A stretch of 64,000 nucleotides of DNA from Mesorhizobium sp. AR02 (GTDB lineage: Bacteria > Pseudomonadota > Alphaproteobacteria > Rhizobiales > Rhizobiaceae), in contig NZ_CP080531.1 of assembly GCF_024746835.1 (NCBI RefSeq), forward strand, positions 6,530,001-6,594,000. Direction: 5' to 3'. Position 1 is the first letter of the stretch; each line of letters opens with the position of its first letter. The notes below the pieces were generated by a model. That model searched no databases. It had not been told where the DNA came from and saw only the letters and a program-made list of their open reading frames with translations. A program made the position numbers and the translations under genes. Shown one piece after another: positions 19,147 through 29,124 of the stretch.

Positions 19147-20768
19147 TTGATTTTCTCCGTGCGCAGCCGGAAGCGCTGGATCTTGCCGGTCTGCGTCTTG
19201 GGCAGCGCGGCGATGAATTTTACCGAGCGCGGATATTTGTAGGGCGCGATCGTTGCCTTGACGTGATCCTGCAGGCGCTTGACGGTCAACGCGTCCGCCG
19301 CCACGCCCTGCACAAGCACGACATGCGCCTCGACGATCTGGCCGCGTTCGCCATCCTCGGCGCCGATCACAGCGCATTCGGCGACATCGGGATGCGAGAG
19401 GAGTGCTGCCTCGACCTCTGGCCCGGCAATGTTGTAGCCGGCGCTGACGATCATGTCGTCGGAGCGCGCGGCGAAATGGAAGAAGCCGTCCTCGTCCTGG
19501 GTAAACGTGTCGCCGGTCAGGTTCCAGCCGTCGCGCACATACTCCTTCTGCCTGTCATCGGCCATGTAGCGGCAGCCGGTCGGGCCACGCACCGCCAGCC
19601 GTCCGGTCTCGCCACGCGGCACCTCGCGCATCTCATCATCGACGATGCGCGCCTCGTAGCCGCCGACTGGCTTGCCGGTTGACGCGGGCTTCATGTCGTC
19701 AAAGCGGTTGGAGATGAAGATGTGCAGCATTTCCGTGGCGCCGATGCCGTCGAGGATCGGCTTGCCGGTCTTCCCAGTCCATTCTTCGAAGACCGGAGCC
19801 GGCAATGTCTCGCCGGCCGAAACGGCAACGCGCAGCGATGACAGGTCCGCCCCTTCATCCATCGCCTTCAGCATGGCGCGGTAAGCGGTCGGCGCGGTGA
19901 AGGAAATGGTCGCTTTGTAGGTCTCGATGATGTGGATCATGTTGGGTGGCGTCGCCTGTTCCAGCAGCGTCGCCGCCGCGCCGAAGCGCAGGGGAAAGAT
20001 GGCGAGGCCGCCAAGGCCGAAGGTGAAGGCGAGCGGCGGCGAGCCGACAAAGATGTCGTCGGGCGTGACCTGGAGGATTTCGCGGGCATAGGCGTCGGCG
20101 ATGATCAGCAGGTCGCGGTGGAAATGCATTGTCGCCTTCGGCACGCCCGTCGTGCCCGAAGTGAAGCCAAGCAGCGCGACGTCGTCGCGGCCGGTGTTGA
20201 CGGCGGCGAAGGTGACCGGCTTGTCGAGGGCGACGCGATCGAGCTCGGCGTCATGGTTGGCGGTACCGTCGAAGCCGATGACCTGCCTCAGGAATGCGCT
20301 GTCCTTGGCGCAGGCGGTCATCTCGTCCATCAGCCTGGTGTCGCAGAGTGCGGTCGTTATTTCCGCCTTCTCGACGATCTTGGTGAGTTCGCCGGCGCGC
20401 AGCATCGGCATGGTGTTGACGACGACGGCTCCGACCTTGGTGGCTGCCAGCCAGCAGGCGACCATTGCGGGGTTGTTGGCGGAGCGGATCAGTACCCGGT
20501 TGCCTGGTTTGACGCCGTAATTCTCGACCAGCGCATGGGCGAGCCTGTTCGTCCAGTCGGACAGTTCCTTGTAGGTGCGGCGGCGGCCATTGCCGATCAG
20601 GGCGGTGTGGTCGCCGAGGCCCTTCTCGACCAGCCTGTCGGTCAGTTCGACGCCGGCGTTGAGATGTTCGGGGTAGTCGAAACCGTCGAGCAGGAAGTCA
20701 GGCCATTGATCCGGCGGCGGCAGGTGATCGCGCGTGAACGTGTCGATATGCGCTGAAGGCCCAAGCAT
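19143..20768 (-). CDS. Acyl-CoA synthetase, probable 2-aminobenzoate (anthranilate)-CoA ligase
   Basis: An AMP-forming ligase of the ANL superfamily, 541 residues, which would activate an aromatic acid with ATP and CoA. It has the P-loop [15 protein letters not shown], the A5 motif [11 protein letters not shown], the A7/A8 region [18 protein letters not shown] and [18 protein letters not shown], and the catalytic lysine near the end in QTGKIQRF. It resembles the benzoate/2-aminobenzoate-CoA ligase branch. Coupling to kynA and nearness to kynU, which makes anthranilate, favour anthranilate as substrate. That assignment is inference, and benzoate is an alternative. The start at 20768 is chosen by homology; the frame is open to 20963. 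Confidence 0.82.
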   Translation of the reverse strand: MLGPSAHIDTFTRDHLPPPDQWPDFLLDGFDYPEHLNAGVELTDRLVEKGLGDHTALIGNGRRRTYKELSDWTNRLAHALVENYGVKPGNRVLIRSANNPAMVACWLAATKVGAVVVNTMPMLRAGELTKIVEKAEITTALCDTRLMDEMTACAKDSAFLRQVIGFDGTANHDAELDRVALDKPVTFAAVNTGRDDVALLGFTSGTTGVPKATMHFHRDLLIIADAYAREILQVTPDDIFVGSPPLAFTFGLGGLAIFPLRFGAAATLLEQATPPNMIHIIETYKATISFTAPTAYRAMLKAMDEGADLSSLRVAVSAGETLPAPVFEEWTGKTGKPILDGIGATEMLHIFISNRFDDMKPASTGKPVGGYEARIVDDEMREVPRGETGRLAVRGPTGCRYMADDRQKEYVRDGWNLTGDTFTQDEDGFFHFAARSDDMIVSAGYNIAGPEVEAALLSHPDVAECAVIGAEDGERGQIVEAHVVLVQGVAADALTVKRLQDHVKATIAPYKYPRSVKFIAALPKTQTGKIQRFRLRTEKIN

Positions 20769-21073
20769 CTCGCCGCCATCCCATTTGCTGCCTGGCCAGT
20801 GCGCGAAGCATCTGTCCAGGGTGGTGGATCTGAAGTTCCTGTCTTTCGCGAGAGGCTTCGTGCAGCCAGCTGTTCGACGACGCCACCGGGAAGGGTGAAC
20901 ATCCGCAGGTTTGGACAGCACAGCAGACCTCCCATTGTCAGCTGTTCGTACGCAGGATCGCACCAGTCGAAATTTGTTTCAAGCCTAAAATGTTTTTGCC
21001 TGGAGCATTGACGCATGGCATGGTGGCGGCCATTGCTAGCGCTGAAATGATGCCGCTTCGGGGGAGGGTGCCG
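20769..21073. other. Divergent intergenic region between the CoA ligase and kynB
   Basis: About 305 bases, apparently non-coding, that must hold the promoters for ligase-kynA (minus) and kynB (plus). No ATTATATAT palindrome like that near gntR is visible. I see no confident promoter or operator here. Confidence 0.5.
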
Positions 21074-21904
21074 ATGCCTAGACATCGCATTGCCGATTGG
21101 GACAACGCCTACGCCAACGGCGCGAACATCGCCGGCAGCGATCGCTGGCCGGCTGCCTGGACGGAACCGGCGCAAGCCTTTCGTGACGCGCTGTCGGCCG
21201 AGGGTCGGGCACACATCGACATTGCCTATGGCGACAGACCGCGCAATCGGTTCGATCTTTTCTTGCCCGATGCCGCTCCCAAGGGGCTCGTCGTGTTCAT
21301 CCATGGCGGCTACTGGCTGGAGTCCAACAAGAGCGGCTGGTCGCATCTCGCCAGGGGCGCGGTCGGCAACGGCTTTGCCGTGGCGATGCCGTCCTACACG
21401 CTGTGCCCGGACATCCGCATCGCCGGCATCGTCCGCGAAATTGGCGCGGCGATCGACAAGGCGGCGGCAATGGTCGGGGGACCGCTGATGCTGACCGGAC
21501 ATTCGGCCGGCGGACATCTCGCCAGCCGCATGGTGACCACATCAACGCCTCTGGCCACCGATGTGGCAAAGCGCATACGCCACGTCGTTTCGATTTCAGG
21601 CCTGCATGACCTGCGTCCGCTTATGTTCACCGGGCACAATGCGGCATTGGCAATCGATGAAGCCGAAGCTTTGGCCGAAAGCCCGGCGCTGCTGCGCCCC
21701 ATGGATGGTGTTCGCATCACCTGCTGGGTCGGCGGTGGTGAGCGCTCGGAGTTCCTGCGCCAGAACGCGCTGCTGGCCAACATCTGGACCGGCCTTGGCG
21801 CCACCACCAGCGCCGTGGTCGAGCCCGACCGGCATCACTACGACATTGTCGATGGGCTTGCCGATCCGGCGCATGCACTGACGCGAACCTTAATCTCGGA
21901 ATAA
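21074..21904 (+). CDS. Alpha/beta hydrolase, probable N-formylkynurenine formamidase (KynB-like)
   Basis: A 276-residue serine hydrolase of the BD-FAE/arylformamidase type. The oxyanion motif HGGYW is at residues 77-81, the nucleophile is Ser144 in TGHSAGGHLA, and a C-terminal histidine lies in DRHHYDIVDGL. Arylformamidase converts N-formylkynurenine to kynurenine, the step missing between kynA and kynU here. GGGGAGGG precedes the ATG at 21074; an upstream in-frame ATG at 20990 is less likely. This is not the metal-dependent bacterial KynB fold but the eukaryote-like hydrolase type. Function is inferred mainly from context. Confidence 0.8.
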   Translation: MPRHRIADWDNAYANGANIAGSDRWPAAWTEPAQAFRDALSAEGRAHIDIAYGDRPRNRFDLFLPDAAPKGLVVFIHGGYWLESNKSGWSHLARGAVGNGFAVAMPSYTLCPDIRIAGIVREIGAAIDKAAAMVGGPLMLTGHSAGGHLASRMVTTSTPLATDVAKRIRHVVSISGLHDLRPLMFTGHNAALAIDEAEALAESPALLRPMDGVRITCWVGGGERSEFLRQNALLANIWTGLGATTSAVVEPDRHHYDIVDGLADPAHALTRTLISE

Positions 21905-21949
21905 CCGAGATCATTTTTCCACATTATCAGCGCTTTATGTGGCGGTTCT

Positions 21950-23155
21950 TCAGCGCAGCATCAGCACGCTGCAAGAGTCTCCGGTAGCCGATGCGGGCGC
22001 AAATGGGGTCCGCACGACCAGCCCGTTGGCGTCGGCCAGCATCCTCAGCATGGAGGAATCCTGGATGCTGAACGGTGTCGCCACCAGCCCGCCATCGTCT
22101 TCCCTGACCACCGCCCGCACATAATCCTGGCGCAGATCATTGGCCGGCATTGCAGTGCCCAGCCGCGCCTGACGTATGTCCTGGCGATGATTGCGGCCGC
22201 CGAGCCTTGCCAGAAGCGGCTTCAGGAACAATTGCGAGCAGACCAGGCTTGCCACCGGGTTGCCGGGCAGGCCGATACACCTGATGTCGCCGAGGCGGCC
22301 GAACATCAGCGGCTTGCCGGGGCGCATGGCGATCTTCCAGAAGCCGAGCGTCATGCCTTCGCCGGTCAGCACATCATGGATCAGGTCGTGATCGCCGACC
22401 GAGGCGCCGCCAAGCGTGACAATGACATCCGCACCGGCCGCGACCGCCTTCTTCACCAAGGCAGCGATGGCCTCCTTGCGGTCGGCGGCAATGCCGAGAT
22501 CAAGCGCGCGGGCGCCGACCGACTGCGCGGCAGCGGCGACGCCATAAGCGTTGGACGAGATGATCTGGTCCGGCCCGAGTTCGCTGCCCGGCGGCAACAA
22601 CTCGTCGCCGGTGGCGATGATGGCGACCAGCGGCCGCCTGACCACTGTGACCGCGGGATGGTTGGCCGATGCCGCCAGTGAAAGCGCCGCCGGGTCGAGC
22701 AAGCGGCCTTTCTCCAGCAAGACGTCGCCCTTGGAAAAGTCGAGTCCGATGCGGCGGATGTTGCGCCACTCCGCGGTCGGTTCGGTCACTTCGATATGGC
22801 CGCCGCCGAGATCCCGGACGTTTTCCTGGATGACGATGGTGTCGGCGCCGTCGGGCAGCGGCGCGCCGGTGAAGATGCGCACCGCCTGGCGCTCGCCGAC
22901 GGAACCGTCAAAGCCACGCCCGGCCGGCGCCATGCCGATCACCGAAAGTCGCGACGGCGCCGACGCAACATCGGCTGCGCGGGTGGCATAGCCGTCCATG
23001 GCCGAAGCATTGAAGGGCGGCTGGGTGCGCAGCGCCACGACAGGCTCCGCCAACACACGATCGACCGCCTCGAACAGGGAAACGCTTTCGCCGGCCAGCG
23101 GCGCGGCACCATCAAGCAGGCGGTCGAGCGCCTCTGCGACCGGAACCAGTGCCAT
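21950..23155 (-). CDS. moeA: Molybdopterin molybdenumtransferase MoeA
   Basis: MoeA inserts molybdate into adenylylated molybdopterin. The 401-residue protein has the N-terminal PPFNASAMDGYATRA motif, a central domain with IFTGAPLPDGADTIVIQE, the MoCF-biosynthesis domain with TLGGASVGDHDLI and PGKPLMFGRLG, and a C-terminal beta domain. Its ATG overlaps the moaC stop by one base (TGATG), so it is translationally coupled. It converges with kynB across 45 bases. Confidence 0.95.
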   Translation of the reverse strand: MALVPVAEALDRLLDGAAPLAGESVSLFEAVDRVLAEPVVALRTQPPFNASAMDGYATRAADVASAPSRLSVIGMAPAGRGFDGSVGERQAVRIFTGAPLPDGADTIVIQENVRDLGGGHIEVTEPTAEWRNIRRIGLDFSKGDVLLEKGRLLDPAALSLAASANHPAVTVVRRPLVAIIATGDELLPPGSELGPDQIISSNAYGVAAAAQSVGARALDLGIAADRKEAIAALVKKAVAAGADVIVTLGGASVGDHDLIHDVLTGEGMTLGFWKIAMRPGKPLMFGRLGDIRCIGLPGNPVASLVCSQLFLKPLLARLGGRNHRQDIRQARLGTAMPANDLRQDYVRAVVREDDGGLVATPFSIQDSSMLRMLADANGLVVRTPFAPASATGDSCSVLMLR

Positions 23156-23637
23156 CAGGCGTCAGCCTTGTAGTCGCCGGACTTGCCGCCGGTCTTTTCG
23201 ACCAGCCGGATGCCGGAGATGACCATGGCGCGGTCGACAGCCTTGGCCATGTCGTAAATGGTCAGGCAGGCGACCGACGCAGCGGTCAGCGCTTCCATCT
23301 CGACGCCGGTCTTGCCGGTGACACGCGCCAGCGCGGTGACTTTCAGGCCGGGCAGCGCATGATCGGGCTCGATGTCGACGGAAACCTTGGTCAGGAGTAG
23401 CGGATGGCAGAGCGGGATCAGCTCATGCGTTTTCTTCGCCGCCATGATGCCGGCAATGCGCGCGGTGCCGAGCACATCGCCCTTCTTGGCGTTGCCGGCG
23501 AGGATGGTCTTCAGTGTCTCGGGTTGCATCGAGACGAAGCCTTCGGCGATCGCGGTGCGCGTCGTCTCTTCCTTGTCGCCGACATCGACCATGTTGGCCT
23601 CGCCCTGCTTGCCGAGATGGGTGAGGGCTGATGTCAT
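23155..23637 (-). CDS. moaC: Cyclic pyranopterin monophosphate synthase MoaC
   Basis: MoaC makes cyclic pyranopterin monophosphate in molybdenum cofactor synthesis. The 160-residue protein shows the family motifs [47 protein letters not shown] and the active-site [16 protein letters not shown] with IYDMAKA. It lies two bases after trpC and overlaps moeA by one base, so cofactor genes are cotranscribed with tryptophan biosynthesis genes. Confidence 0.96.
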   Translation of the reverse strand: MTSALTHLGKQGEANMVDVGDKEETTRTAIAEGFVSMQPETLKTILAGNAKKGDVLGTARIAGIMAAKKTHELIPLCHPLLLTKVSVDIEPDHALPGLKVTALARVTGKTGVEMEALTAASVACLTIYDMAKAVDRAMVISGIRLVEKTGGKSGDYKADA

Positions 23638-23639
23638 CG

Positions 23640-24452
23640 TCAGGCCACCTCGGCTGCTGCCTTGCCCGTCAAAAGCAGGCGCGTGGCCGCGGTGACATCC
23701 TCTTGCCGCATCAGGCTCTCGCCGACAAGGAAGGTGTCGATGCCGGTCTTCTGCATCCTGAGGCAGTCGTCATGGGTGAAAATACCGCTCTCGCTGACCA
23801 GCAGGCGGCCGCCCGGCACCATTGGCGCCAGCCGCTCTGAGGTTTTAAGGCTGGTTTCAAACGTTCTCAGATTGCGGTTGTTGATGCCGATCAGCTGCGA
23901 CGACAGCTTTACCGCGCGCAGCGTCTCGGCCTCGTCATGCACCTCGATCAGCGCGTCCATGCCGAGTTCGAATGCTGTCGCCTCCAATTCGCTGGCCAGG
24001 GCGTCATCGACGCTGGCCATGATGATCAGGATGGCGTCCGCGCCCCAGGCGCGCGCCTCGTAGACCTGGTAGGTATCGAACAGAAAGTCCTTGCGCAGCG
24101 CGGGCAGGGCGACGGCTGCCCGTGCCTTGGTGAGAAATTCCGGCGCGCCCTGGAAGGACGGCGCATCGGTCAAGACCGAAAGACAGGCGGCGCCGCCTTT
24201 CTCATAGGCTTGCGCCAATGCCGGTGGATCGAAATCGGCACGAATCAGTCCTTTGGACGGGCTTGCCTTCTTGATTTCGGCGATCAGGGCGAAACCGCCC
24301 GATCTCTGCTTCGCCTCGAGTGCGGCGAGAAAGCCGCGCGGTGCGTCGGCATCCTTCGCCCGCGCCTTGATCTCGGCCAGCGGCACGCGTGCCTTGGCGG
24401 CGGCGATCTCGTCGCGCTTGTAGGCCTCGATCTTGCGCAGAATGTCAGACAC
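23640..24452 (-). CDS. trpC: Indole-3-glycerol phosphate synthase
   Basis: TrpC closes the ring of CdRP to indole-3-glycerol phosphate. The 270-residue TIM barrel has the motifs [17 protein letters not shown] (catalytic lysine region), [29 protein letters not shown] and [11 protein letters not shown]. It is a monofunctional enzyme with no fused TrpF. It lies 3 bases downstream of trpD and 2 bases upstream of moaC. Confidence 0.97.
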   Translation of the reverse strand: MSDILRKIEAYKRDEIAAAKARVPLAEIKARAKDADAPRGFLAALEAKQRSGGFALIAEIKKASPSKGLIRADFDPPALAQAYEKGGAACLSVLTDAPSFQGAPEFLTKARAAVALPALRKDFLFDTYQVYEARAWGADAILIIMASVDDALASELEATAFELGMDALIEVHDEAETLRAVKLSSQLIGINNRNLRTFETSLKTSERLAPMVPGGRLLVSESGIFTHDDCLRMQKTGIDTFLVGESLMRQEDVTAATRLLLTGKAAAEVA

Positions 24453-24455
24453 GGT

Positions 24456-25466
24456 TCACCCGTTTGAAATTTCGACCAGATGATCGAGCACCTGCAGCGC
24501 CCGGCCGCTGTCGATGGCTTGCGCGGCAAGCGCGATACCGTCGCCAAGCGTCGTCGCCTTGCCCGCGATCACCAGTCCGGCGCCGGCATTCATCAGCACA
24601 GTGTCGCGATAGGCGCCGGCAGCGCCGCCCAGCATATCGCGCAATGCCTTGGCATTGTAGGCGGCGTCGCCGCCACGTAGCTCGTCCTTGGTATGGCGCT
24701 TCAGTCCAACCTCTTGCGGGGTCAGCGTGAAGCTGCGGATCTCGCCGCCGATCAGTTCCGCCACCTGCGTCTCGCCGGTGGTGGTGATTTCGTCATAGCC
24801 GTCGCCATGAACGACCCATGCGTGCTCCGTGCCCAGCGCCTTCAATGTCTCGGCCACCGGCATGATCCATTCCGGCAGGAACACACCGACCATCTGCCTG
24901 ACGACGCCAGCCGGATTGGAGAGGGGGCCGAGCAGGTTGAAGATGGTGCGGGTGCCGAGTTCGACGCGGGTCGGGCCGACATGTTTCATCGCCGGATGGT
25001 GCGCGGGCGCGAACATGAAGCCGACGCCGGCTTCGTGGATGCAGCGACCGATCGTTTCCGGCGGAATGTCGATCTTGACCCCGAGCGCGATCAGCACATC
25101 GGCGGCACCGGTCAGCGAGGACAGGCCGCGATTGCCGTGCTTGGCGACTGGTACGCCGCTGGCGGCGATGACGAAGGCCGACCCGGTCGAAATGTTGACG
25201 CTGTGGGAATTGTCGCCGCCCGTGCCGACGATATCGATCGCGCCGGCCGGTGCTTCGACGCGGAGCATCTTGGCCCGCATCGTGGCGACAGCGCCGGAAA
25301 TCTCGCTCACCGTCTCGCCGCGCACGCGCAGCGCCATCAGGAAGCCGCCGATCTGCCCGGGGGTCGCGTCGCCCGACATGATGATGTCGAAGGCCTCGCG
25401 CGCTTCCTCGAAGGAAAGCGCCGCGCCGGCCGCGACCTTGGCGATATGGGTTTTCAGCGCGCTCAT
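24456..25466 (-). CDS. trpD: Anthranilate phosphoribosyltransferase
   Basis: TrpD joins anthranilate and PRPP. The 336-residue protein shows the PRPP-binding [14 protein letters not shown] motif, [30 protein letters not shown] and [15 protein letters not shown]. The start overlaps the ppiD stop by 4 bases (ATGA). Anthranilate, its substrate, is also the product of the kynureninase encoded about 6 kb away, so the two pathways share a metabolite pool. Confidence 0.97.
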   Translation of the reverse strand: MSALKTHIAKVAAGAALSFEEAREAFDIIMSGDATPGQIGGFLMALRVRGETVSEISGAVATMRAKMLRVEAPAGAIDIVGTGGDNSHSVNISTGSAFVIAASGVPVAKHGNRGLSSLTGAADVLIALGVKIDIPPETIGRCIHEAGVGFMFAPAHHPAMKHVGPTRVELGTRTIFNLLGPLSNPAGVVRQMVGVFLPEWIMPVAETLKALGTEHAWVVHGDGYDEITTTGETQVAELIGGEIRSFTLTPQEVGLKRHTKDELRGGDAAYNAKALRDMLGGAAGAYRDTVLMNAGAGLVIAGKATTLGDGIALAAQAIDSGRALQVLDHLVEISNG

Positions 25467-27355
25467 CTTGTCGAAGCTTGGGAAACGGCGGCCTGGTCGA
25501 CGCGGACGTCATACTGCGTCTGCAACTGCGCCACCAATTGGTCGAGCAGATCGTCCGACATGCCGGAGGTGAAGGATTTCTGCGCGTCCTCCGGCACCGA
25601 GCTGGCATCGGCCCCGGCGGGTTCGAACACCTCGGCGACCTTGAACAGGATCTGTCCGTCGCCGGTGGGCGAGGGGATCAGGCCGGTGCCGCCTTCGCCG
25701 ACGCCGAACATCACGGCAGCACCTTCCTTGCCGAAATCGGCATCGTCGGCTTCGCGCTTCAGGCCGCGCTTGGTCTGCTTCTCCAGCTTGAGCTCGCTGG
25801 CGATGACGTCGAGCGTGGCGCCGGCCTTGAGCCGCTTTTCGAGTTCGCCTGCCTTGGCGGCGAGCCGCTTGGTGGTCTCTGCCGCCGTCCAGTCGGCGAC
25901 AACTTTCTGGCGGACCTCATCCAGTGTCCGGTCGCGCGCCGGCGTGATCGAAGCAACCTCATAGAAGATGAAGCCGTTGTCGGCCGTGGTCAGCGCTTCG
26001 TTTTCGGTCTTGGGTTCGGCGTCAAAGACCGCCTTGATCAGTTCGGGCGATTCCGGCAGGTCCTTGACGACGGAGCCGTCCGGCCTGAGGCCACTGCGAT
26101 CGATGGCGTCGAGGGTGATGTCCTTCAGCTTCAGCTTGGCCGCCGCGTCGGCCAGCGAACTGCCGGAGGCACGGGTGTCTTCGTAATTGTCGTGCACATC
26201 CAAAAGGATGCGGCTTGCCTCGCCCAGCGCCAGGTCCTTGCGGATCTGGTCGGACACTTCGGCGAGCGGCTTCACCACTTCGGGCTTGATCTCGGTGACG
26301 CGCAGCAGCACCGGACCGAAGGCGCCCTGAACGACCTGGCTGACTTCATTGGCGTTGAGCGCGAAAGCGGCATCGGCAACCGCCTTGTCGGCGATCTTGT
26401 CCTTGGCAAATGTGCCAAGCAGCGTGTCGGCCGGGGTCTTGCCTTCGGCGGTCACCAGCTTTTCGAAAGTGGCGCCGGCCTTGAGCGAATCAAGCGCCGC
26501 CTTGGCCGCATCCGGCGTCTTGAACACAAGCTGCTCGATGGTGCGCATTTCGGGCGTGGTGTAGCGGCCCTTGTTCTTGTTGTAGTCGTCGCTGACCTGT
26601 TGGTCGGTGACGGCGGTCGGATCCATGATGTCCACCGGATCGAGGCGGACATAGGAGAATTTGCGGTATTCAGGTGCTGCGTAGGTTTTCTTGTTGGCCT
26701 CGAAATAAGCCTGAAGCACGCTGTCGCTCGGTGCCTCGATCGGCTGGACGAGCGTCTTTGGCAATTGCAGATAGTCGACGGTGCGATCCTCGCCACGATA
26801 GAGCGCGACCGCCTTGAAGAAAGTGTCCGGAGCCTTGAGGCCGTCCGAGACCGCCTCGACGATCTGCTGGCGCACCGCCACCTGGGCGCGGTTCTTCAGG
26901 TAATCCTCGGGCCGCATGCCGACCTGGCGCAGCATGTACTCGAATGTTCTTCTGTCGAACTGGCCGCCTGGGCCCTTGAACGCCGGATCCTCACGCGTCA
27001 GCTCGGCCAGCCGATCCTTGGACAGGCCGAGGCCAAGCTTGCGGGCTTGTTCGTCGAGAACGGCACCGGAAACAAGCTGCGCCAGAACTTGATTGTCGAT
27101 GCCGAGCGCCTTTGCCTGTTCATGGGTGAGGCGCTGACCGAACTGCTGCGACATGACAGCCAACTGGCGATCATAGGCGAGGCGATATTCGTTGATCGAT
27201 ACCTTGGTGCCACCCGCTATTATCACCGAATCGTGGCCGGCAAAGCCGCCCATCAGCCGTCCGGAGATGCCCCAGGCGGCGAAACTGACCACCAGCAGTG
27301 AAAGCAATGTCTTCGCGACCCAGGTACCCGCCGCGCTTCTCAATATACCAAGCAT
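25463..27355 (-). CDS. PpiD/SurA-type membrane-anchored peptidyl-prolyl isomerase
   Basis: A periplasmic folding helper anchored by one N-terminal helix ([18 protein letters not shown], about residues 15-34). A SurA_N-like domain follows (residues 60-190), then a parvulin-like PPIC region beginning near [14 protein letters not shown], and C-terminal helical arms. The 630-residue length matches PpiD. The parvulin core looks divergent, so isomerase activity is uncertain, as in other PpiD proteins. It is the first gene of the ppiD-trpD-trpC-moaC-moeA unit and divergent from tpiA. Confidence 0.9.
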   Translation of the reverse strand: MLGILRSAAGTWVAKTLLSLLVVSFAAWGISGRLMGGFAGHDSVIIAGGTKVSINEYRLAYDRQLAVMSQQFGQRLTHEQAKALGIDNQVLAQLVSGAVLDEQARKLGLGLSKDRLAELTREDPAFKGPGGQFDRRTFEYMLRQVGMRPEDYLKNRAQVAVRQQIVEAVSDGLKAPDTFFKAVALYRGEDRTVDYLQLPKTLVQPIEAPSDSVLQAYFEANKKTYAAPEYRKFSYVRLDPVDIMDPTAVTDQQVSDDYNKNKGRYTTPEMRTIEQLVFKTPDAAKAALDSLKAGATFEKLVTAEGKTPADTLLGTFAKDKIADKAVADAAFALNANEVSQVVQGAFGPVLLRVTEIKPEVVKPLAEVSDQIRKDLALGEASRILLDVHDNYEDTRASGSSLADAAAKLKLKDITLDAIDRSGLRPDGSVVKDLPESPELIKAVFDAEPKTENEALTTADNGFIFYEVASITPARDRTLDEVRQKVVADWTAAETTKRLAAKAGELEKRLKAGATLDVIASELKLEKQTKRGLKREADDADFGKEGAAVMFGVGEGGTGLIPSPTGDGQILFKVAEVFEPAGADASSVPEDAQKSFTSGMSDDLLDQLVAQLQTQYDVRVDQAAVSQASTR

Positions 27356-27498
27356 CGTTACTTCCGATTTATGCGCATTTTCGGATGCGCCGAGTTTGAA
27401 ACAAGCGCAATAGCGCCCTTCCGGCCCACTGTCGATTGCTTTGTGGCCTGATTTTGGTAGTGAGGGCCAGAGCTTGATATTGCCCGGAGAAGCAGACC

Positions 27499-28269
27499 AT
27501 GACGCCAGGAATTCGCCCGCTTGTCGCCGGCAACTGGAAAATGAACGGCACCAGCGCCTCGCTGAACGAGCTCAGGATGATCGGCAACGGGTTCATGAGC
27601 GGGCTCGACGCGGAGACCGAGGCACTGGTCTGCGTTCCCGCGACGCTGCTTTCCCATGCCGCGGAGATTCTGTCGCGCACGCCGGTCCATGCCGGTGGCG
27701 AGGACTGCCATACCAAGGAGAGCGGTGCCTACACCGGCTGCATCTCGGCCGAGATGCTGAAGGACGCCGGCGCGAGCCATGTCATTGTCGGCCATTCCGA
27801 ATGCCGCGAACAACGTGGCGAGGACGATGCGACGGTCCAGGCCAAAGCCGCTGCCGCATGGCGTGCCGGGCTCGTGGCCATCGTTTGCATCGGCGAGACG
27901 CAGCAACAGCGTGAGGCGGGCGCCACGCTCGACGTGCTGTCGCGCCAGGTCGCCGGCTCGGTGCCGCCGAGTGCCACGCCATCCAACACCATCATTGCCT
28001 ATGAGCCGGTATGGGCGATCGGCACCGGCCTGACGCCGACCGCCGCCGATGTGGCCGAAGCGCATGCGCATATCCGCGAAAAGCTGGCGGAAAAGCTCGG
28101 TGCCATCGCTGCCAAAGTGCGCATTCTCTATGGTGGCTCGGTCAAGCCGTCCAACGCGGTGGAACTGCTGGGCGTCAGGAATGTCGATGGCGCGCTGGTC
28201 GGCGGCGCCAGCCTGAAAGCAGCCGATTTCCTCGGTATCGCCGAAGCCTATCGCAGCATTTCAGGCTGA
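27499..28269 (+). CDS. tpiA: Triose-phosphate isomerase
   Basis: TpiA interconverts dihydroxyacetone phosphate and glyceraldehyde 3-phosphate. The 256-residue barrel has the N-terminal NWKMNG lysine motif, the catalytic histidine in [10 protein letters not shown], the catalytic glutamate in [11 protein letters not shown] and the phosphate loop [14 protein letters not shown] precedes the ATG. The gene is divergent from ppiD across 143 bases and upstream of secG, a common arrangement. Confidence 0.97.
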   Translation: MTPGIRPLVAGNWKMNGTSASLNELRMIGNGFMSGLDAETEALVCVPATLLSHAAEILSRTPVHAGGEDCHTKESGAYTGCISAEMLKDAGASHVIVGHSECREQRGEDDATVQAKAAAAWRAGLVAIVCIGETQQQREAGATLDVLSRQVAGSVPPSATPSNTIIAYEPVWAIGTGLTPTAADVAEAHAHIREKLAEKLGAIAAKVRILYGGSVKPSNAVELLGVRNVDGALVGGASLKAADFLGIAEAYRSISG

Positions 28270-28282
28270 TATCCGCGACGAT

Positions 28283-28302
28283 GGACGGGGCTCATCCCGT
28301 CC
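28283..28302. other. Hairpin downstream of tpiA
   Basis: GGACGGG and CCCGTCC form a perfect 7-bp stem around GCTCAT, 13 bases after the tpiA stop. It lacks a clear T-run (AAATTCG follows), so it is a weak terminator or RNA-stability candidate. Confidence 0.45.
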
Positions 28303-28436
28303 AAATTCGTTGCAAAGGGCGCGTTGCTTCCCATATTCCGGCCACGGGCTTGGAAATGCCGTGAAAGCATTGTATTGAGCCGCCTCCAATTCACCGGTCG
28401 TGTCCGCGGCCGGGCAAGGCCTTGCCAGGATAAACT

Positions 28437-28913
28437 ATGCAAACCGTACTGATCGTCATCCATCTCATGGTCGTGCTCGCCCTCGTCGGCGTGGTGCTGC
28501 TGCAACGCTCCGAAGGCGGCGGCCTTGGCATTGGTGGCGGATCGGGCTTCATGACGGCACGTGGCGCCGCCAACGCGTTGACGCGGGCGACGGCGATCCT
28601 GGCGGCCGCTTTCTTCGTCACGTCGCTGACCCTGTCGATCATTGCCCGCTACGGCGAGAAGCCGATCGACATTCTCGACCGCGTTCCCGCAACATCGGAC
28701 GGCGCCGGCAAGGGCGTGCTCAACCAGTTGCCGGGCACCACCACTCCGGCGCCCGCCGGCAGCACCACGCCGACGCCGCCGTCGGGCAATGGCGCAGCAA
28801 CGACGCCTGCGCCAGCCGCTCCGGCCACCGCGCCGGCCTCTGGCGCGACGCCGCCGGCAAGCAACGGCACCACCAATACCGCGCCGGCCGCACCGCAGGT
28901 CCCGAACCAGTAA
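28437..28913 (+). CDS. secG: Protein-export membrane protein SecG
   Basis: SecG is the small auxiliary subunit of the SecYEG translocon. The 158-residue protein has helix 1 (VLIVIHLMVVLALVGVVLLQ), the cytoplasmic RSEGGGLGIGGGSG loop and helix 2 (ATAILAAAFFVTSLTLSII). Beyond about residue 80 it has a long low-complexity tail rich in Pro, Ala and Thr, which makes it longer than E. coli SecG (110 residues); such tails are common in alphaproteobacteria. It lies about 170 bases downstream of tpiA. Confidence 0.93.
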   Translation: MQTVLIVIHLMVVLALVGVVLLQRSEGGGLGIGGGSGFMTARGAANALTRATAILAAAFFVTSLTLSIIARYGEKPIDILDRVPATSDGAGKGVLNQLPGTTTPAPAGSTTPTPPSGNGAATTPAPAAPATAPASGATPPASNGTTNTAPAAPQVPNQ

Positions 28914-29013
28914 CCTCTACTTTTCCAAACCGCGATCTGTGATCGTTTGAACACAGTCGCGGCAAATGCTGCGCGATCACGAAGATTCGACGCTCAGTAG
29001 CGCGGTCCCACGC

Positions 29014-29042
29014 TTGAGGCATCCGCGCTTATTCGACTATAG
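29014..29042 (+). promoter_or_regulatory. Candidate sigma-70 promoter upstream of the L,D-transpeptidase gene
   Basis: TTGAGG (29014-29019), a 17-base spacer, then CTATAG (29037-29042). This agrees with the alphaproteobacterial housekeeping consensus (CTTGAC and CTATAT types). It lies about 80 bases upstream of the ATG at 29125. Confidence 0.45.
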
Positions 29043-29124
29043 ATTGCACGCGGCATTTTCGGTGTCCTTGGGGGACGCCGGGCGACGCCGTGGGCAACAA
29101 GCATTGAACGATCGGATCTTCGCC

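Noticed and set aside
21919..21942. Terminator between kynB and moeA (CCACAT and ATGTGG)
   Set aside because: Only a 6-bp stem with a 12-base loop and no T-run; too weak to call.
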